Assembly: GCA_024277705.1 (NCBI GenBank)
Contig: JAJRUQ010000121.1
Span: 1 to 40,515 of the forward strand
Direction: 5' to 3'
DNA: 40,515 nt
Origin: Gammaproteobacteria bacterium
GTDB taxonomy: Bacteria; Pseudomonadota; Gammaproteobacteria; SZUA-229
Part shown: positions 32,787 to 40,515 of the stretch, piece by piece
Layout of the letters: each line of letters starts with the position of its first letter
Position numbering within the stretch: the stretch's first letter is position 1
The notes under the pieces: model-generated
The model's input: only the letters and a program-made list of their open reading frames with translations
Told to the model about the DNA's origin: nothing
Database searches by the model: none
Translations under genes and position numbers: made by a program

Positions 32787-34553
32787 CTATTTTTTAGGAA
32801 TATATAAATCCGTAATTGTGCCTTCCGCCATTTCTGCAGCAAAGTTGAATGTCTCGGAGAGTGTCGGATGCGGGTGCACGGTAAGCGCGATGTCTTCGAT
32901 ATCCGCCCCCATTTCCAGTGCCAGTACTGCTTCTGCAATCAGTTCGCCGGCATTGCTGCCGACCATACCGGCGCCGATAATCCGGTGGCTGTTTTTATCA
33001 AACAGCAACTTGGTTAAACCTTCATTGCGACCAATACTTAAAGAGCGGCCGCTGGCAGCCCAGGGAAAAACCCCTTTGGTATATTCAACACCTTCCGCTT
33101 TAGCCTGCTCTTCAGTGATACCCATCCATGATATTTCAGGATCGGTATAAGCCACCGAGGGAATGGTTTTGGCATCAAAAAAGGATTTCATACCGGCAAT
33201 AACCTGCGCCGCTGTTTTAGCTTCGTGGGTGGCTTTGTGTGCCAGCATCGGCTGGCCGACAATATCACCGATGGCAAAGATATGACTGACATTGGTGCGC
33301 TGTTGTTTATCAACATTGATAAAACCGCGATCATCCACGACAACACCGGCTTTATCAGCGTCGATCAGTTTGCCGTTCGGACTACGGCCTACTGCCAGCA
33401 GAACCCGGTCAAAGGTATCGTTTTCCGGCACCCCTTTACCTTCAAAAGAAACTTTCAGGCCTTTTTTCAGTGATTCGATGGCGGTAACTTTCGAATTTAA
33501 CCAGATATTTTCATAGCGTTTTTTTACCCGTTTCATTAACGGACGAACCAGGTCGGGATCACAGCCGGGAATCAAACCCGGTGACAGTTCAACCACGGAT
33601 ACTTTTGACCCCAGTGCATCGTATACTGTTGCCATTTCCAGGCCGATGATGCCGCCGCCAATCACCAGCAGGCGTTTCGGGATGTCGGCCAGTTCCAGTG
33701 CTCCGGTGGAGTCCATCAGGCGATCATCGTCGTAGGGGAACCCCGGAATCTTGAAAACGGAAGAACCGGCAGCAATAATGGCATTATCAAACGAAATAAT
33801 CTGGCCGCCGTCAGCATTGCTGACTTCAATAGTATTAGCAGAAGTGAATTTTCCGTAACCGGTAACAATCTGTACCTTGCGCTGTTTTGCCAGTCCGGCA
33901 AGGCCACCGGTGAGTTGCTTGATCACCTTGTTTTTAAAGCCGGCCAGTTTTTTGATATCAATTTTGGGTTTGCCAAAATCAATGCCATGGTCAGCCATTC
34001 CGGCGGCTTCATTAATAATCTCAGCCGTATGTAACAGTGCTTTTGACGGGATGCAGCCGACGTTTAAACAGACACCGCCAATGCTGTCGAATTTTTCAAT
34101 CAGAATAACTTTTTTACCCAGGTCGGCGGCGCGAAAGGCTGCGGTATAGCCACCGGGACCGGAGCCGAGAACGACTACTTCAGCATGTAAATCGCTGTCC
34201 CCGGTAAAACTGGCAGCTTGTGGAGCCGTTTGTGCTGCTTCAGCAGGACTGTTTGCTGTTGCCGCTTCAGTGCTGCTTTGTTCACTGCTTTCGCTGCTTG
34301 CCGTTGAAGCTTCGTTGACTTCCAGTTTTAAAATCAGATCACCAAGGTTAACCTTGTCATTGACCTTGACCATGACCTCTTTTACCGAACCGGCTGAAGG
34401 TGAAGGTATTTCAATGGAGGCCTTATCTGATTCCAGCGTGATTAAAGGATCTTCTTCGGTGATAATGTCACCGGCATTGATCAGTACTTCAATCACATCA
34501 ACATCAGCAAAGTAGCCGATATCAGGAACTTCTACGTTTACTATTTTGCTCAT
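32787..34553 (-). CDS. lpdA: Dihydrolipoamide dehydrogenase (E3) with N-terminal lipoyl domain
   Basis: 588 aa, longer than a plain E3 because residues 1-80 are a lipoyl domain (ESDKAS, K44). An Ala/Ser/Thr/Glu linker follows, then FAD site VVLGSGPGGYTAAF and the redox pair in GGVCLNVGCIPSK (C162, C167). Next come NAD site LLVIGGGIIGLEMATVY and the dimer-interface HPHPTLSE, which supplies the catalytic His/Glu. It reoxidises the dihydrolipoyl arm of pyruvate dehydrogenase. Lipoyl-bearing E3 is known from other proteobacteria such as Neisseria. It is the third gene of the aceE-aceF-lpd operon. Confidence 0.97.
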   Translation of the reverse strand: MSKIVNVEVPDIGYFADVDVIEVLINAGDIITEEDPLITLESDKASIEIPSPSAGSVKEVMVKVNDKVNLGDLILKLEVNEASTASSESSEQSSTEAATANSPAEAAQTAPQAASFTGDSDLHAEVVVLGSGPGGYTAAFRAADLGKKVILIEKFDSIGGVCLNVGCIPSKALLHTAEIINEAAGMADHGIDFGKPKIDIKKLAGFKNKVIKQLTGGLAGLAKQRKVQIVTGYGKFTSANTIEVSNADGGQIISFDNAIIAAGSSVFKIPGFPYDDDRLMDSTGALELADIPKRLLVIGGGIIGLEMATVYDALGSKVSVVELSPGLIPGCDPDLVRPLMKRVKKRYENIWLNSKVTAIESLKKGLKVSFEGKGVPENDTFDRVLLAVGRSPNGKLIDADKAGVVVDDRGFINVDKQQRTNVSHIFAIGDIVGQPMLAHKATHEAKTAAQVIAGMKSFFDAKTIPSVAYTDPEISWMGITEEQAKAEGVEYTKGVFPWAASGRSLSIGRNEGLTKLLFDKNSHRIIGAGMVGSNAGELIAEAVLALEMGADIEDIALTVHPHPTLSETFNFAAEMAEGTITDLYIPKK

Positions 34554-34562
34554 ATGTTTCTA

Positions 34563-34608
34563 CCGCCTGCCATTTTGATCAGTGGGCTAAATCTTTACCC
34601 GCAGGCGG
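34563..34608. repeat. Inverted repeat in the aceF-lpd gap
   Basis: CCGCCTGC (34563-34570) and GCAGGCGG (34601-34608) are perfect complements 30 bases apart, just upstream of lpd. On the RNA this would place a stem immediately before the lpd Shine-Dalgarno region, possibly separating lpd expression from aceEF. No T run follows. Confidence 0.35.
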
Positions 34609-34683
34609 ATAAGATCTCTCAGCTGTGTTCGAGATGACAGTGTATGGTGTTAAGTTATGATTAGTCGTTTTGTGCATCACTGG

Positions 34684-35991
34684 CTAAAGTAACAGTCTAC
34701 GTGTATCGGATAATACTTTACTTAAATAGGCGGTAAAGCGTGCGCCATCAGCGCCATCGATAACCCGGTGGTCGTATGACAGCGAAAGCGGCAGCATTAA
34801 ACGGGGAGTAAATTCTTCACCGTTATACACCGGTTTCAGGCTGGAGCGTGAGACGCCCAGTATCGCTACTTCCGGTGCGTTTACGATAGGCGTAAATGCG
34901 GTGCCACCGATGCCGCCCAAACTGGAAATAGTCATGCAGCCGCCCGACATGTCAGCCGGTGACAGTTTTTTATCACGTGCGCGTTTACTGGTTGCAATCA
35001 GCTCACTGGCGAGTTCAAACAGGGTTTTTCTGTCGCACTCACGAATGACCGGTACCACCAGTCCATCAGGGGTATCCATGGCAACCCCGATGTTGATGTA
35101 TTGTTTGAGTACCAGGTTTTCACCGCTGGCATCAAGAGAGGAATTAAAACGCGGGAATTCTTTAACCGCAGAAACCAGTGCTTTCATGAGAAAGGCTAAT
35201 ACCGTAATACGAAGACCTTCTTTTTCGTTTTCTTTGTTTAACTGTTTACGAAATTTTTCCAGTTCAGTGATATCGGCTTCATCAAACTGGGTAACGTGCG
35301 GTACGGTCACCCAGTTACGGTGCAGAAATTTACCGGTGAGTTTGTTGATTCTGGTTAATGGCTGAATTTCTATTTCACCAAACTGACTGAAATCAATTTC
35401 CGGCATCGGCTCGACACCGAGACCACCAGCCTGACTGCCCTGTGCCAGCGCCTGTTTTACCCAGACTTTAACATCATCTTTTAATATGCGGCCTTTGGCA
35501 CCGGAGCCGCTCATTTGTGATAAATCTGCGCCCAGTTCGCGGGCAAATTTCCTTACCGCCGGGCTGGCATAGGCATTTTTGAAGCCATCTTCATTAATGC
35601 TGATGGATGCTGTCGGAGAAGGCCTCGGTGCTGCTGCCGGTGGCGGGCTTGCCGGTGCTGGCGCAGAAGCAGGCGTTTCTGCTTTTGCCGGAGCCGCTTC
35701 TGCCTTGTTTTCAGTTTGCGTTTCGGGTTCTGCTGCTGGCGTACTTGCTGCCGACGCTTCTAGAGTAATCAGCAAGCTGCCTTCTGAAACCTTGTCACCC
35801 AGACTGACTTTGATGTCTTTTACGGTGCCGGCAAAAGGCGAAGGAATTTCCATTGCCGCTTTGTCTGATTCCAGTGATACGATCGGATCTTCTTCAGCGA
35901 TTGTGTCGCCGGCGGCAACCAGAATTTCGATAACTTCAACGCCATCAAAATCGCCAATATCAGGAACAAGAATGTCTTTAATTTCTGCCAT
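34684..35991 (-). CDS. aceF: Pyruvate dehydrogenase E2, dihydrolipoyl acetyltransferase
   Basis: 435 aa with a single lipoyl domain (1-78, ESDKAA, K44), an Ala/Pro/Glu-rich linker (80-128), a peripheral subunit-binding domain (about 138-175, ASPAVRKFARELGADLSQ) and the acetyltransferase core ending with the catalytic SYDHRVIDGADG. E. coli AceF has three lipoyl domains, so this is the short form. It transfers acetyl groups from E1 to CoA and forms the complex core. It lies 39 bp after aceE. Confidence 0.97.
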   Translation of the reverse strand: MAEIKDILVPDIGDFDGVEVIEILVAAGDTIAEEDPIVSLESDKAAMEIPSPFAGTVKDIKVSLGDKVSEGSLLITLEASAASTPAAEPETQTENKAEAAPAKAETPASAPAPASPPPAAAPRPSPTASISINEDGFKNAYASPAVRKFARELGADLSQMSGSGAKGRILKDDVKVWVKQALAQGSQAGGLGVEPMPEIDFSQFGEIEIQPLTRINKLTGKFLHRNWVTVPHVTQFDEADITELEKFRKQLNKENEKEGLRITVLAFLMKALVSAVKEFPRFNSSLDASGENLVLKQYINIGVAMDTPDGLVVPVIRECDRKTLFELASELIATSKRARDKKLSPADMSGGCMTISSLGGIGGTAFTPIVNAPEVAILGVSRSSLKPVYNGEEFTPRLMLPLSLSYDHRVIDGADGARFTAYLSKVLSDTRRLLL

Positions 35992-36030
35992 TGTAATCTC
36001 TGCTGTTTTTAAGCCCTGCCTGTATAATCA

Positions 36031-38688
36031 TCAGGCGGTTATTGGGTTCGGTTTTTTGCTATCAATACCGTACTTCTTGATTGCTTCGGCTACTTTAGAT
36101 GCCGCAATCGTGCCTTCATCGGCCAGTGTTTTCAGGGTGGCAACAACGACATAGGCACTGTTCACCTCAAAGTGACGGCGCAGGTTTTTACGGGTATCCG
36201 AGCGGCCGAAACCGTCCGTGCCCAGTACGGTATAGGTGGCAGGTACATACTGGCGTACCTGATTTGATACCGTACGAATATAGTCGGAGGTGGCAATCAC
36301 CGGTCCTTCTGCTTTTTCCAGCTGTTTGGTGATGTACGGAATACGGGCTTTTTTGCCGGGGTTCAGCATATTCCAGCGTTCGCAGTCGACCGCTTCACGA
36401 GCCAGTTCGTTGTAACTGGTAATGCTCCAGACATCCGCGCTGACTTTCCAGTCCTTTTTCAGCATTTCCGCGGCGGCAATGACTTCGCGCAGAATGGTGC
36501 CGCTGCCAAATAACTGAACTTTATGTTCACCTTTTTTCGCCTTGTCGGCACTGAACTGGTACATGCCTTTTTTAATGCCGTTTTCAGCACCTTTCGGCAT
36601 TGTTGGCATGACATAGTTTTCATTCATTGAGGTCACGTAGTAATACACGTTTTCCTGTTCCTGTACCATGCGACGCATGCCGTCATGAATAATGACTGCC
36701 AGCTCGTAGGCGAAACAGGGGTCGTAAGCGACACAGTTCGGGATGGTGGAGGCGACGATCAGGCCATGACCATCCTGATGCTGCAGACCTTCACCGGCCA
36801 GCGTGGTACGGCCGGCCGTGGCACCGATCAGAAAGCCGCGGGCCTGCATGTCACCGGCAGCCCAGGCTAAATCACCAATGCGCTGAAAACCGAACATGGA
36901 ATAATAAATATAAAACGGAATCATGTTGACGCCGTGAGAGCTGTAGGCGGTGGCGGCAGCAATCCATGAGGACATGGCGCCGGCTTCATTAATGCCTTCC
37001 TCCAGAATCTGTCCATTCTTATCTTCCTTGTAGAACATCACCTGTGCCTTGTCCTGTGGTTCATATAACTGACCGACCGAGGAGTAAATGCCGAGTTGCC
37101 GGAACATGCCTTCCATGCCGAAGGTGCGGGCTTCATCGGGGACGATGGGAACCACGTTTTTACCGATTTTTTTATCACGGGCGAGCGAGGTCAGAATGCG
37201 TACAAAGGCCATGGTGGTGGACATTTCACGTTCACCGGAACCCTGTAATAAAGCATCAAAGGTTGATAATGGCGGTACTTCCAGCGGTGCCGCAAGATGG
37301 GTGCGGGAGGGCAGGTAACCGCCCAGTGCCTTGCGGCGTTGCTGCATGTATTGCATCTCGGCACTGTCTGCTGCCGGTTTGTAATATTCAGCATTTTCGA
37401 TCTGTTCTTCAGTGAGTGGAATATTAAAACGTTTGGCAAAGGTGCTGAGGGCATCCATGCTCATTTTTTTCTGTGAATGCGTGGTGTTCTGGCCTTCACC
37501 GGCTTCACCCATGCCATAACCTTTTACCGTTTTGGTCAGGATAAGGGTGGGCTGGTCTTTATGAGCCATCGCCTGTTTGTAAGCTGCATAAACCTTGTGC
37601 GGGTCATGGCCGCCACGATTCAAGCGCCAGATGTCATCATCTGACATATGGGCAACCATGGCTTTCAGGTCAGGTGAATTGAAAAAATGTTCGCGCACAA
37701 AAGCGCCATCTTTGGCTTTGTAGTTCTGGTAGTCGCCGTCAACAATTTCAGCCATACGTTTTTGCAGTAAACCGTCCTTGTCTTTTGCCAGCAGCGGATC
37801 CCAGTAATAACCCCAGATAACTTTGATGACATGCCAGCCGGCACCACGGAACATGGCTTCCAGTTCCTGAATGATTTTGCCGTTACCGCGAACCGGACCG
37901 TCGAGGCGCTGCAGATTACAGTTGATAACAAAAATCAGGTTGTCCAGTTTTTCGCGACCGCCGAGAGAAATAGCGCCCAGTGATTCGGGTTCGTCCATTT
38001 CACCATCACCGCAGAATGCCCAGACTTTACGGTTTTCTGTTTTTGCCAGGCCTCTGTCCTGCAGGTACTTCATAAAACGTGCCTGATAAATGGACATGAT
38101 CGGACCCAGTCCCATGGACACGGTCGGGAACTGCCAGAAGTCCGGCATCAGCCAGGGGTGCGGGTAGGAGGATAAGCCGCCACCGTCGACTTCCTGACGG
38201 AATTTGTCGAGAGTGCTCTCATCAAGGCGGCCTTCAAGATAAGCGCGCGCATAGATGCCGGGTGCCGAGTGGCCCTGCATAAAGATCAGGTCGCCACCGT
38301 GATCCGGTGTCGGTGCATGGAAAAAGTGATTAAAACCGACATCATACAGAGTGGCAGCAGAAGCAAAGCTGGCAATATGGCCACCCAGCTCCGAGCTTTC
38401 TTTATTGGCACGAACTACCATGGCCATGGCATTCCAGCGGATGAAAGAGCGAATGCGGTTTTCCAGTTCAGGATCTCCCGGTGTGCGTTCTTCCAGGTGG
38501 GTTGGAATGGTATTTAAGTAAGCAGTATTATTGGTAAATGGCAGGTTGGCACCATTACGGCGAGCATCGTCAATAAGCTGCTCGAGCAGGAAATGTGCCC
38601 GTTCAACGCCTTCATTTTCTATGACTGCCTTCAGTGCATCCAGCCATTCCAGGGTTTCCAGGGGATCAATATCGTGTAACTCTGTCAT
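36031..38688 (-). CDS. aceE: Pyruvate dehydrogenase E1, homodimeric
   Basis: 885 aa from the ATG at 38688; an upstream in-frame ATG at 38703 would add MCEIE, but the first residues MTELHDIDPLETLEWLDAL align with known AceE starts. The thiamine-diphosphate motif GDGEMDEPES, followed by NCNLQRLDGPVRG, is intact. Length and character match the homodimeric E1 of gammaproteobacteria. It decarboxylates pyruvate and acetylates the lipoyl groups of E2. It is first in the operon, with promoter and candidate operator in 38704-39059. Confidence 0.98.
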   Translation of the reverse strand: MTELHDIDPLETLEWLDALKAVIENEGVERAHFLLEQLIDDARRNGANLPFTNNTAYLNTIPTHLEERTPGDPELENRIRSFIRWNAMAMVVRANKESSELGGHIASFASAATLYDVGFNHFFHAPTPDHGGDLIFMQGHSAPGIYARAYLEGRLDESTLDKFRQEVDGGGLSSYPHPWLMPDFWQFPTVSMGLGPIMSIYQARFMKYLQDRGLAKTENRKVWAFCGDGEMDEPESLGAISLGGREKLDNLIFVINCNLQRLDGPVRGNGKIIQELEAMFRGAGWHVIKVIWGYYWDPLLAKDKDGLLQKRMAEIVDGDYQNYKAKDGAFVREHFFNSPDLKAMVAHMSDDDIWRLNRGGHDPHKVYAAYKQAMAHKDQPTLILTKTVKGYGMGEAGEGQNTTHSQKKMSMDALSTFAKRFNIPLTEEQIENAEYYKPAADSAEMQYMQQRRKALGGYLPSRTHLAAPLEVPPLSTFDALLQGSGEREMSTTMAFVRILTSLARDKKIGKNVVPIVPDEARTFGMEGMFRQLGIYSSVGQLYEPQDKAQVMFYKEDKNGQILEEGINEAGAMSSWIAAATAYSSHGVNMIPFYIYYSMFGFQRIGDLAWAAGDMQARGFLIGATAGRTTLAGEGLQHQDGHGLIVASTIPNCVAYDPCFAYELAVIIHDGMRRMVQEQENVYYYVTSMNENYVMPTMPKGAENGIKKGMYQFSADKAKKGEHKVQLFGSGTILREVIAAAEMLKKDWKVSADVWSITSYNELAREAVDCERWNMLNPGKKARIPYITKQLEKAEGPVIATSDYIRTVSNQVRQYVPATYTVLGTDGFGRSDTRKNLRRHFEVNSAYVVVATLKTLADEGTIAASKVAEAIKKYGIDSKKPNPITA

Positions 38689-38779
38689 CTCAATCTCGCA
38701 CATTCGTCACAAATAACAGCATTTTAGTGAATAATGCTGATATTTAATGAATTTTTTAATTTTTGTTGGTAACTCGCTG

Positions 38780-38793
38780 AAGGTTATCACCTT
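38780..38793. promoter_or_regulatory. Candidate operator upstream of aceE
   Basis: AAGGT-TATC-ACCTT is a short inverted repeat about 100 bases before the aceE ATG. It loosely resembles GntR/PdhR-type sites (GGT/ACC half-sites, though PdhR spacing is usually 3). Position suggests a role in pdh control, but the match is by eye. Confidence 0.25.
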
Positions 38794-39059
38794 TTCTATG
38801 CAAGTCAGAAGCGTAATTATAGAAGTTATGGTTACTTTAGTCGAATTTAATATAGTCGCTGTTATCAGGCTTAATGCAGGAGTGTTTTTTTTAAGCCAAA
38901 AAAAGCGCGAAACAGCGCCAGCTTGATTATGGTTTTTTGTTTGCTTGTTGTATATGGTGAATGTTTCTATTATGACTATGCAACAAAGCACAATGAAACA
39001 ATCCGGATTTTTAAGTATAATCCGCAACACTTTTTAAGAATACACCACTGGAAATTACC
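38794..39059 (+). promoter_or_regulatory. aceE-argG divergent intergenic region with argG promoter
   Basis: A perfect -10 TATAAT at 39016-39021 lies 39 bases before the argG ATG; upstream ATGAAA (38993-38998) is a poor -35 at 17 bases. A minus-strand structure GCGC-TGTTTC-GCGC followed by a T run (near 38899-38916) looks like a small terminator or attenuator directed towards aceE. The rest is AT-rich with no supported gene. Confidence 0.55.
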
Positions 39060-40280
39060 ATGTCTGCAAAACCAACGATTAAAAAAGCTGTACTCGCCTA
39101 TTCAGGCGGCCTTGATACTTCTGTTATTTTGAAGTGGTTGCAGGACGAATACCAGTGTGAGGTGGTGACTTTTACCGCAGACATTGGCCAGGGTGAAGAA
39201 GTTGAACCGGTGCGTGGCAAGGCAGAAGCACTGGGTGTGAAAGAAATTTATATCGATGATCTGACCGAAGAATTTGTTTCTGATTATGTTTACCCCATGT
39301 TTCGCGCCAATACTGTTTATGAAGGTGAGTATTTACTGGGGACTTCCATTGCCCGTCCGTTGATTGCCAAACGCATGGTTGAAATTGCCAATGAGACAGG
39401 TGCCGATGCTATTTCGCATGGCGCTACCGGTAAAGGTAATGACCAGATTCGTTTTGAACTGGGGGCATATGCACTGAAGCCGGGGGTGCATGTGATTGCG
39501 CCCTGGCGTGAATGGGATTTGTTGTCGCGTGAAAAATTAATGAAGTATGCGAAAGACCACGGCATTGAAGTGGATTTTGATAAAGGTAAAAAATCTCCTT
39601 ATTCAATGGATGCCAATTTACTGCATATCTCTTACGAGGGCGGCATCCTGGAAGATCCGTGGGCAGAAGCTGAAGACGATATGTGGCGCTGGACGGTATC
39701 GCCGCAGCAGGCTCCGGATACTGCGACATATCTTGAGCTGACTTATAAAAAAGGAGACATCATTGCCATCGATGGTAAGGCGATGACCCCGGCGCAGGTA
39801 CTGAGCGAGTTGAACCGTATCGGTGGTGAAAACGGTATCGGTCGTCTGGACATCGTTGAGAACCGTTATATCGGCATGAAGTCACGTGGCTGTTATGAAA
39901 CACCGGGCGGCACCATCATGTTGCGCGCCCACCGCGGCATGGAATCACTGACGCTTGACCGTGAAGTGGCGCATTTAAAAGATGAACTGATGCCGCGTTA
40001 TGCCAAACTGATTTACAACGGTTACTGGTGGAGTGCAGAGCGTGAAATGCTGCAACAGATGATTGACGCCTCTCAGCAGTTTGTTAATGGCGTGGTGCGG
40101 GTTAAATTATATAAAGGCAATGTGGATGTGGTTGGCCGCAAGTCTGAAGACTCTTTGTTTGGTGAAGACATCGCCACCTTTGAAGATGATGGCGGCGCTT
40201 ATGACCATAAAGATGCAGACGGATTTATTAAACTGAATGCACTGCGTTTACGGATGCAGGCAAGCCGCAGAAAGCAGTAA
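39060..40280 (+). CDS. argG: Argininosuccinate synthase
   Basis: 406 aa, the normal length. The N-type ATP pyrophosphatase motif [10 protein letters not shown] (13-22) and the family segment [15 protein letters not shown] are intact. It condenses citrulline and aspartate with ATP in arginine biosynthesis, in the cytoplasm. It is a single gene with its own promoter; the repeat copy 2 begins 30 bases after the stop. Confidence 0.99.
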   Translation: MSAKPTIKKAVLAYSGGLDTSVILKWLQDEYQCEVVTFTADIGQGEEVEPVRGKAEALGVKEIYIDDLTEEFVSDYVYPMFRANTVYEGEYLLGTSIARPLIAKRMVEIANETGADAISHGATGKGNDQIRFELGAYALKPGVHVIAPWREWDLLSREKLMKYAKDHGIEVDFDKGKKSPYSMDANLLHISYEGGILEDPWAEAEDDMWRWTVSPQQAPDTATYLELTYKKGDIIAIDGKAMTPAQVLSELNRIGGENGIGRLDIVENRYIGMKSRGCYETPGGTIMLRAHRGMESLTLDREVAHLKDELMPRYAKLIYNGYWWSAEREMLQQMIDASQQFVNGVVRVKLYKGNVDVVGRKSEDSLFGEDIATFEDDGGAYDHKDADGFIKLNALRLRMQASRRKQ

Positions 40281-40310
40281 TAATATTCAGGGATCGGAGC
40301 TACGTTACTG

Positions 40311-40515
40311 GGCCTTAAGAGAAGTTGTAAGTTTTAAGTTACAAATTGTAAGTTTAAAAACTTTAAAAACAATGATCCGCGAATTAGGGCAAGACGCCCG
40401 TAAGTAGAATAACTCAGGAGCAGTTATCGAGAACGCAAAAGACGCGAAAAAAACAAAACAATAATTAATGGTAGAAACACAGATCGGGCACTGCCCGACA
40501 AAACAAAGCTTATGG
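40311..40515. repeat. Dispersed intergenic repeat, copy 2 (runs off right edge)
   Basis: Begins GGCCTTAAGAGAAGTTGTAA, identical to 21765 onward. It carries an ~18-21-bp insertion after position 40374 and joins the ACGCAAAAGACGC arm directly to a segment that in copy 1 is found reverse-complemented at 21931-22010. Its hairpin TCGGGC-ACT-GCCCGA (40484-40498) corresponds to the copy 1 hairpin, with paired substitutions. It lies just after argG, where it could also act in termination. Confidence 0.8.

Noticed and set aside
38707-39030. 107-codon minus-strand open frame between aceE and argG
   Set aside because: It covers the argG promoter and the AT-rich divergent region, has no Shine-Dalgarno and low-complexity Ile/Thr/Lys composition.

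Overview
The window looks like chromosomal DNA of a facultatively anaerobic, denitrifying gammaproteobacterium. The evidence is a Tat-exported nitrous oxide reductase cluster (nosRZDFYL), an FNR/Anr-type promoter, a homodimeric aceE-type pyruvate dehydrogenase operon, a NhaD Na+/H+ antiporter (often found in marine or haloalkaline bacteria) and moderate GC. Several rhodanese domains and multihaem cytochromes would fit a sulfur- or nitrogen-compound lithotroph, but no diagnostic sox, dsr or amo gene is present, so that is inference. I see no integrase, transposase, tRNA, rRNA or CRISPR array.

Layout. 1-339: start of a BamC-like envelope gene running off the left edge (-). 670-4445: a c-di-GMP enzyme (GAF/PAS/GGDEF plus EAL) split by an apparent one-base deletion (-). 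4654-11225: a MoxR/DUF58/DUF4381/BatA/BatB-C/BatD membrane complex operon (-), preceded on the same strand by an ArsR-rhodanese regulator (11280-11948). 12104-21680: a divergent + strand block. It encodes a sterol-desaturase-type di-iron enzyme, a TVP38-rhodanese fusion, a possible 39-aa ORF, and then six translationally coupled genes: a NapH-type/GltD-type fusion, a 68-aa membrane protein, an octahaem HAO-like cytochrome, a pentahaem HAO-like paralogue, a c554-like pentahaem cytochrome and a MerA/Lpd-type flavoprotein. 21765-22018 is an intergenic repeat whose second copy starts at 40311. 22097-23053: a ferritin-like protein (-), divergent from nosR across a perfect FNR-type box. 23238-31162: nosRZDFYL (+). 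31240-38688: nhaD, then lpd, aceF and aceE (all -, with aceE promoter-proximal). 39060-40280: argG (+).

How the parts fit together. The nos genes reduce N2O to N2 and supply the electron path and copper-centre maturation. The coupled cytochrome/flavoprotein operon reads as a self-contained redox chain: a membrane-bound NAD(P)H- or quinol-linked iron-sulfur flavoprotein, a HAO-fold catalytic cytochrome, two electron-transfer cytochromes and a disulfide-type flavoprotein. It lies next to rhodanese-bearing genes and a rhodanese-fused ArsR regulator, which suggests control by, or chemistry on, a reactive sulfur or nitrogen species. Its substrate cannot be read from sequence. This is the best candidate here for an undescribed system.
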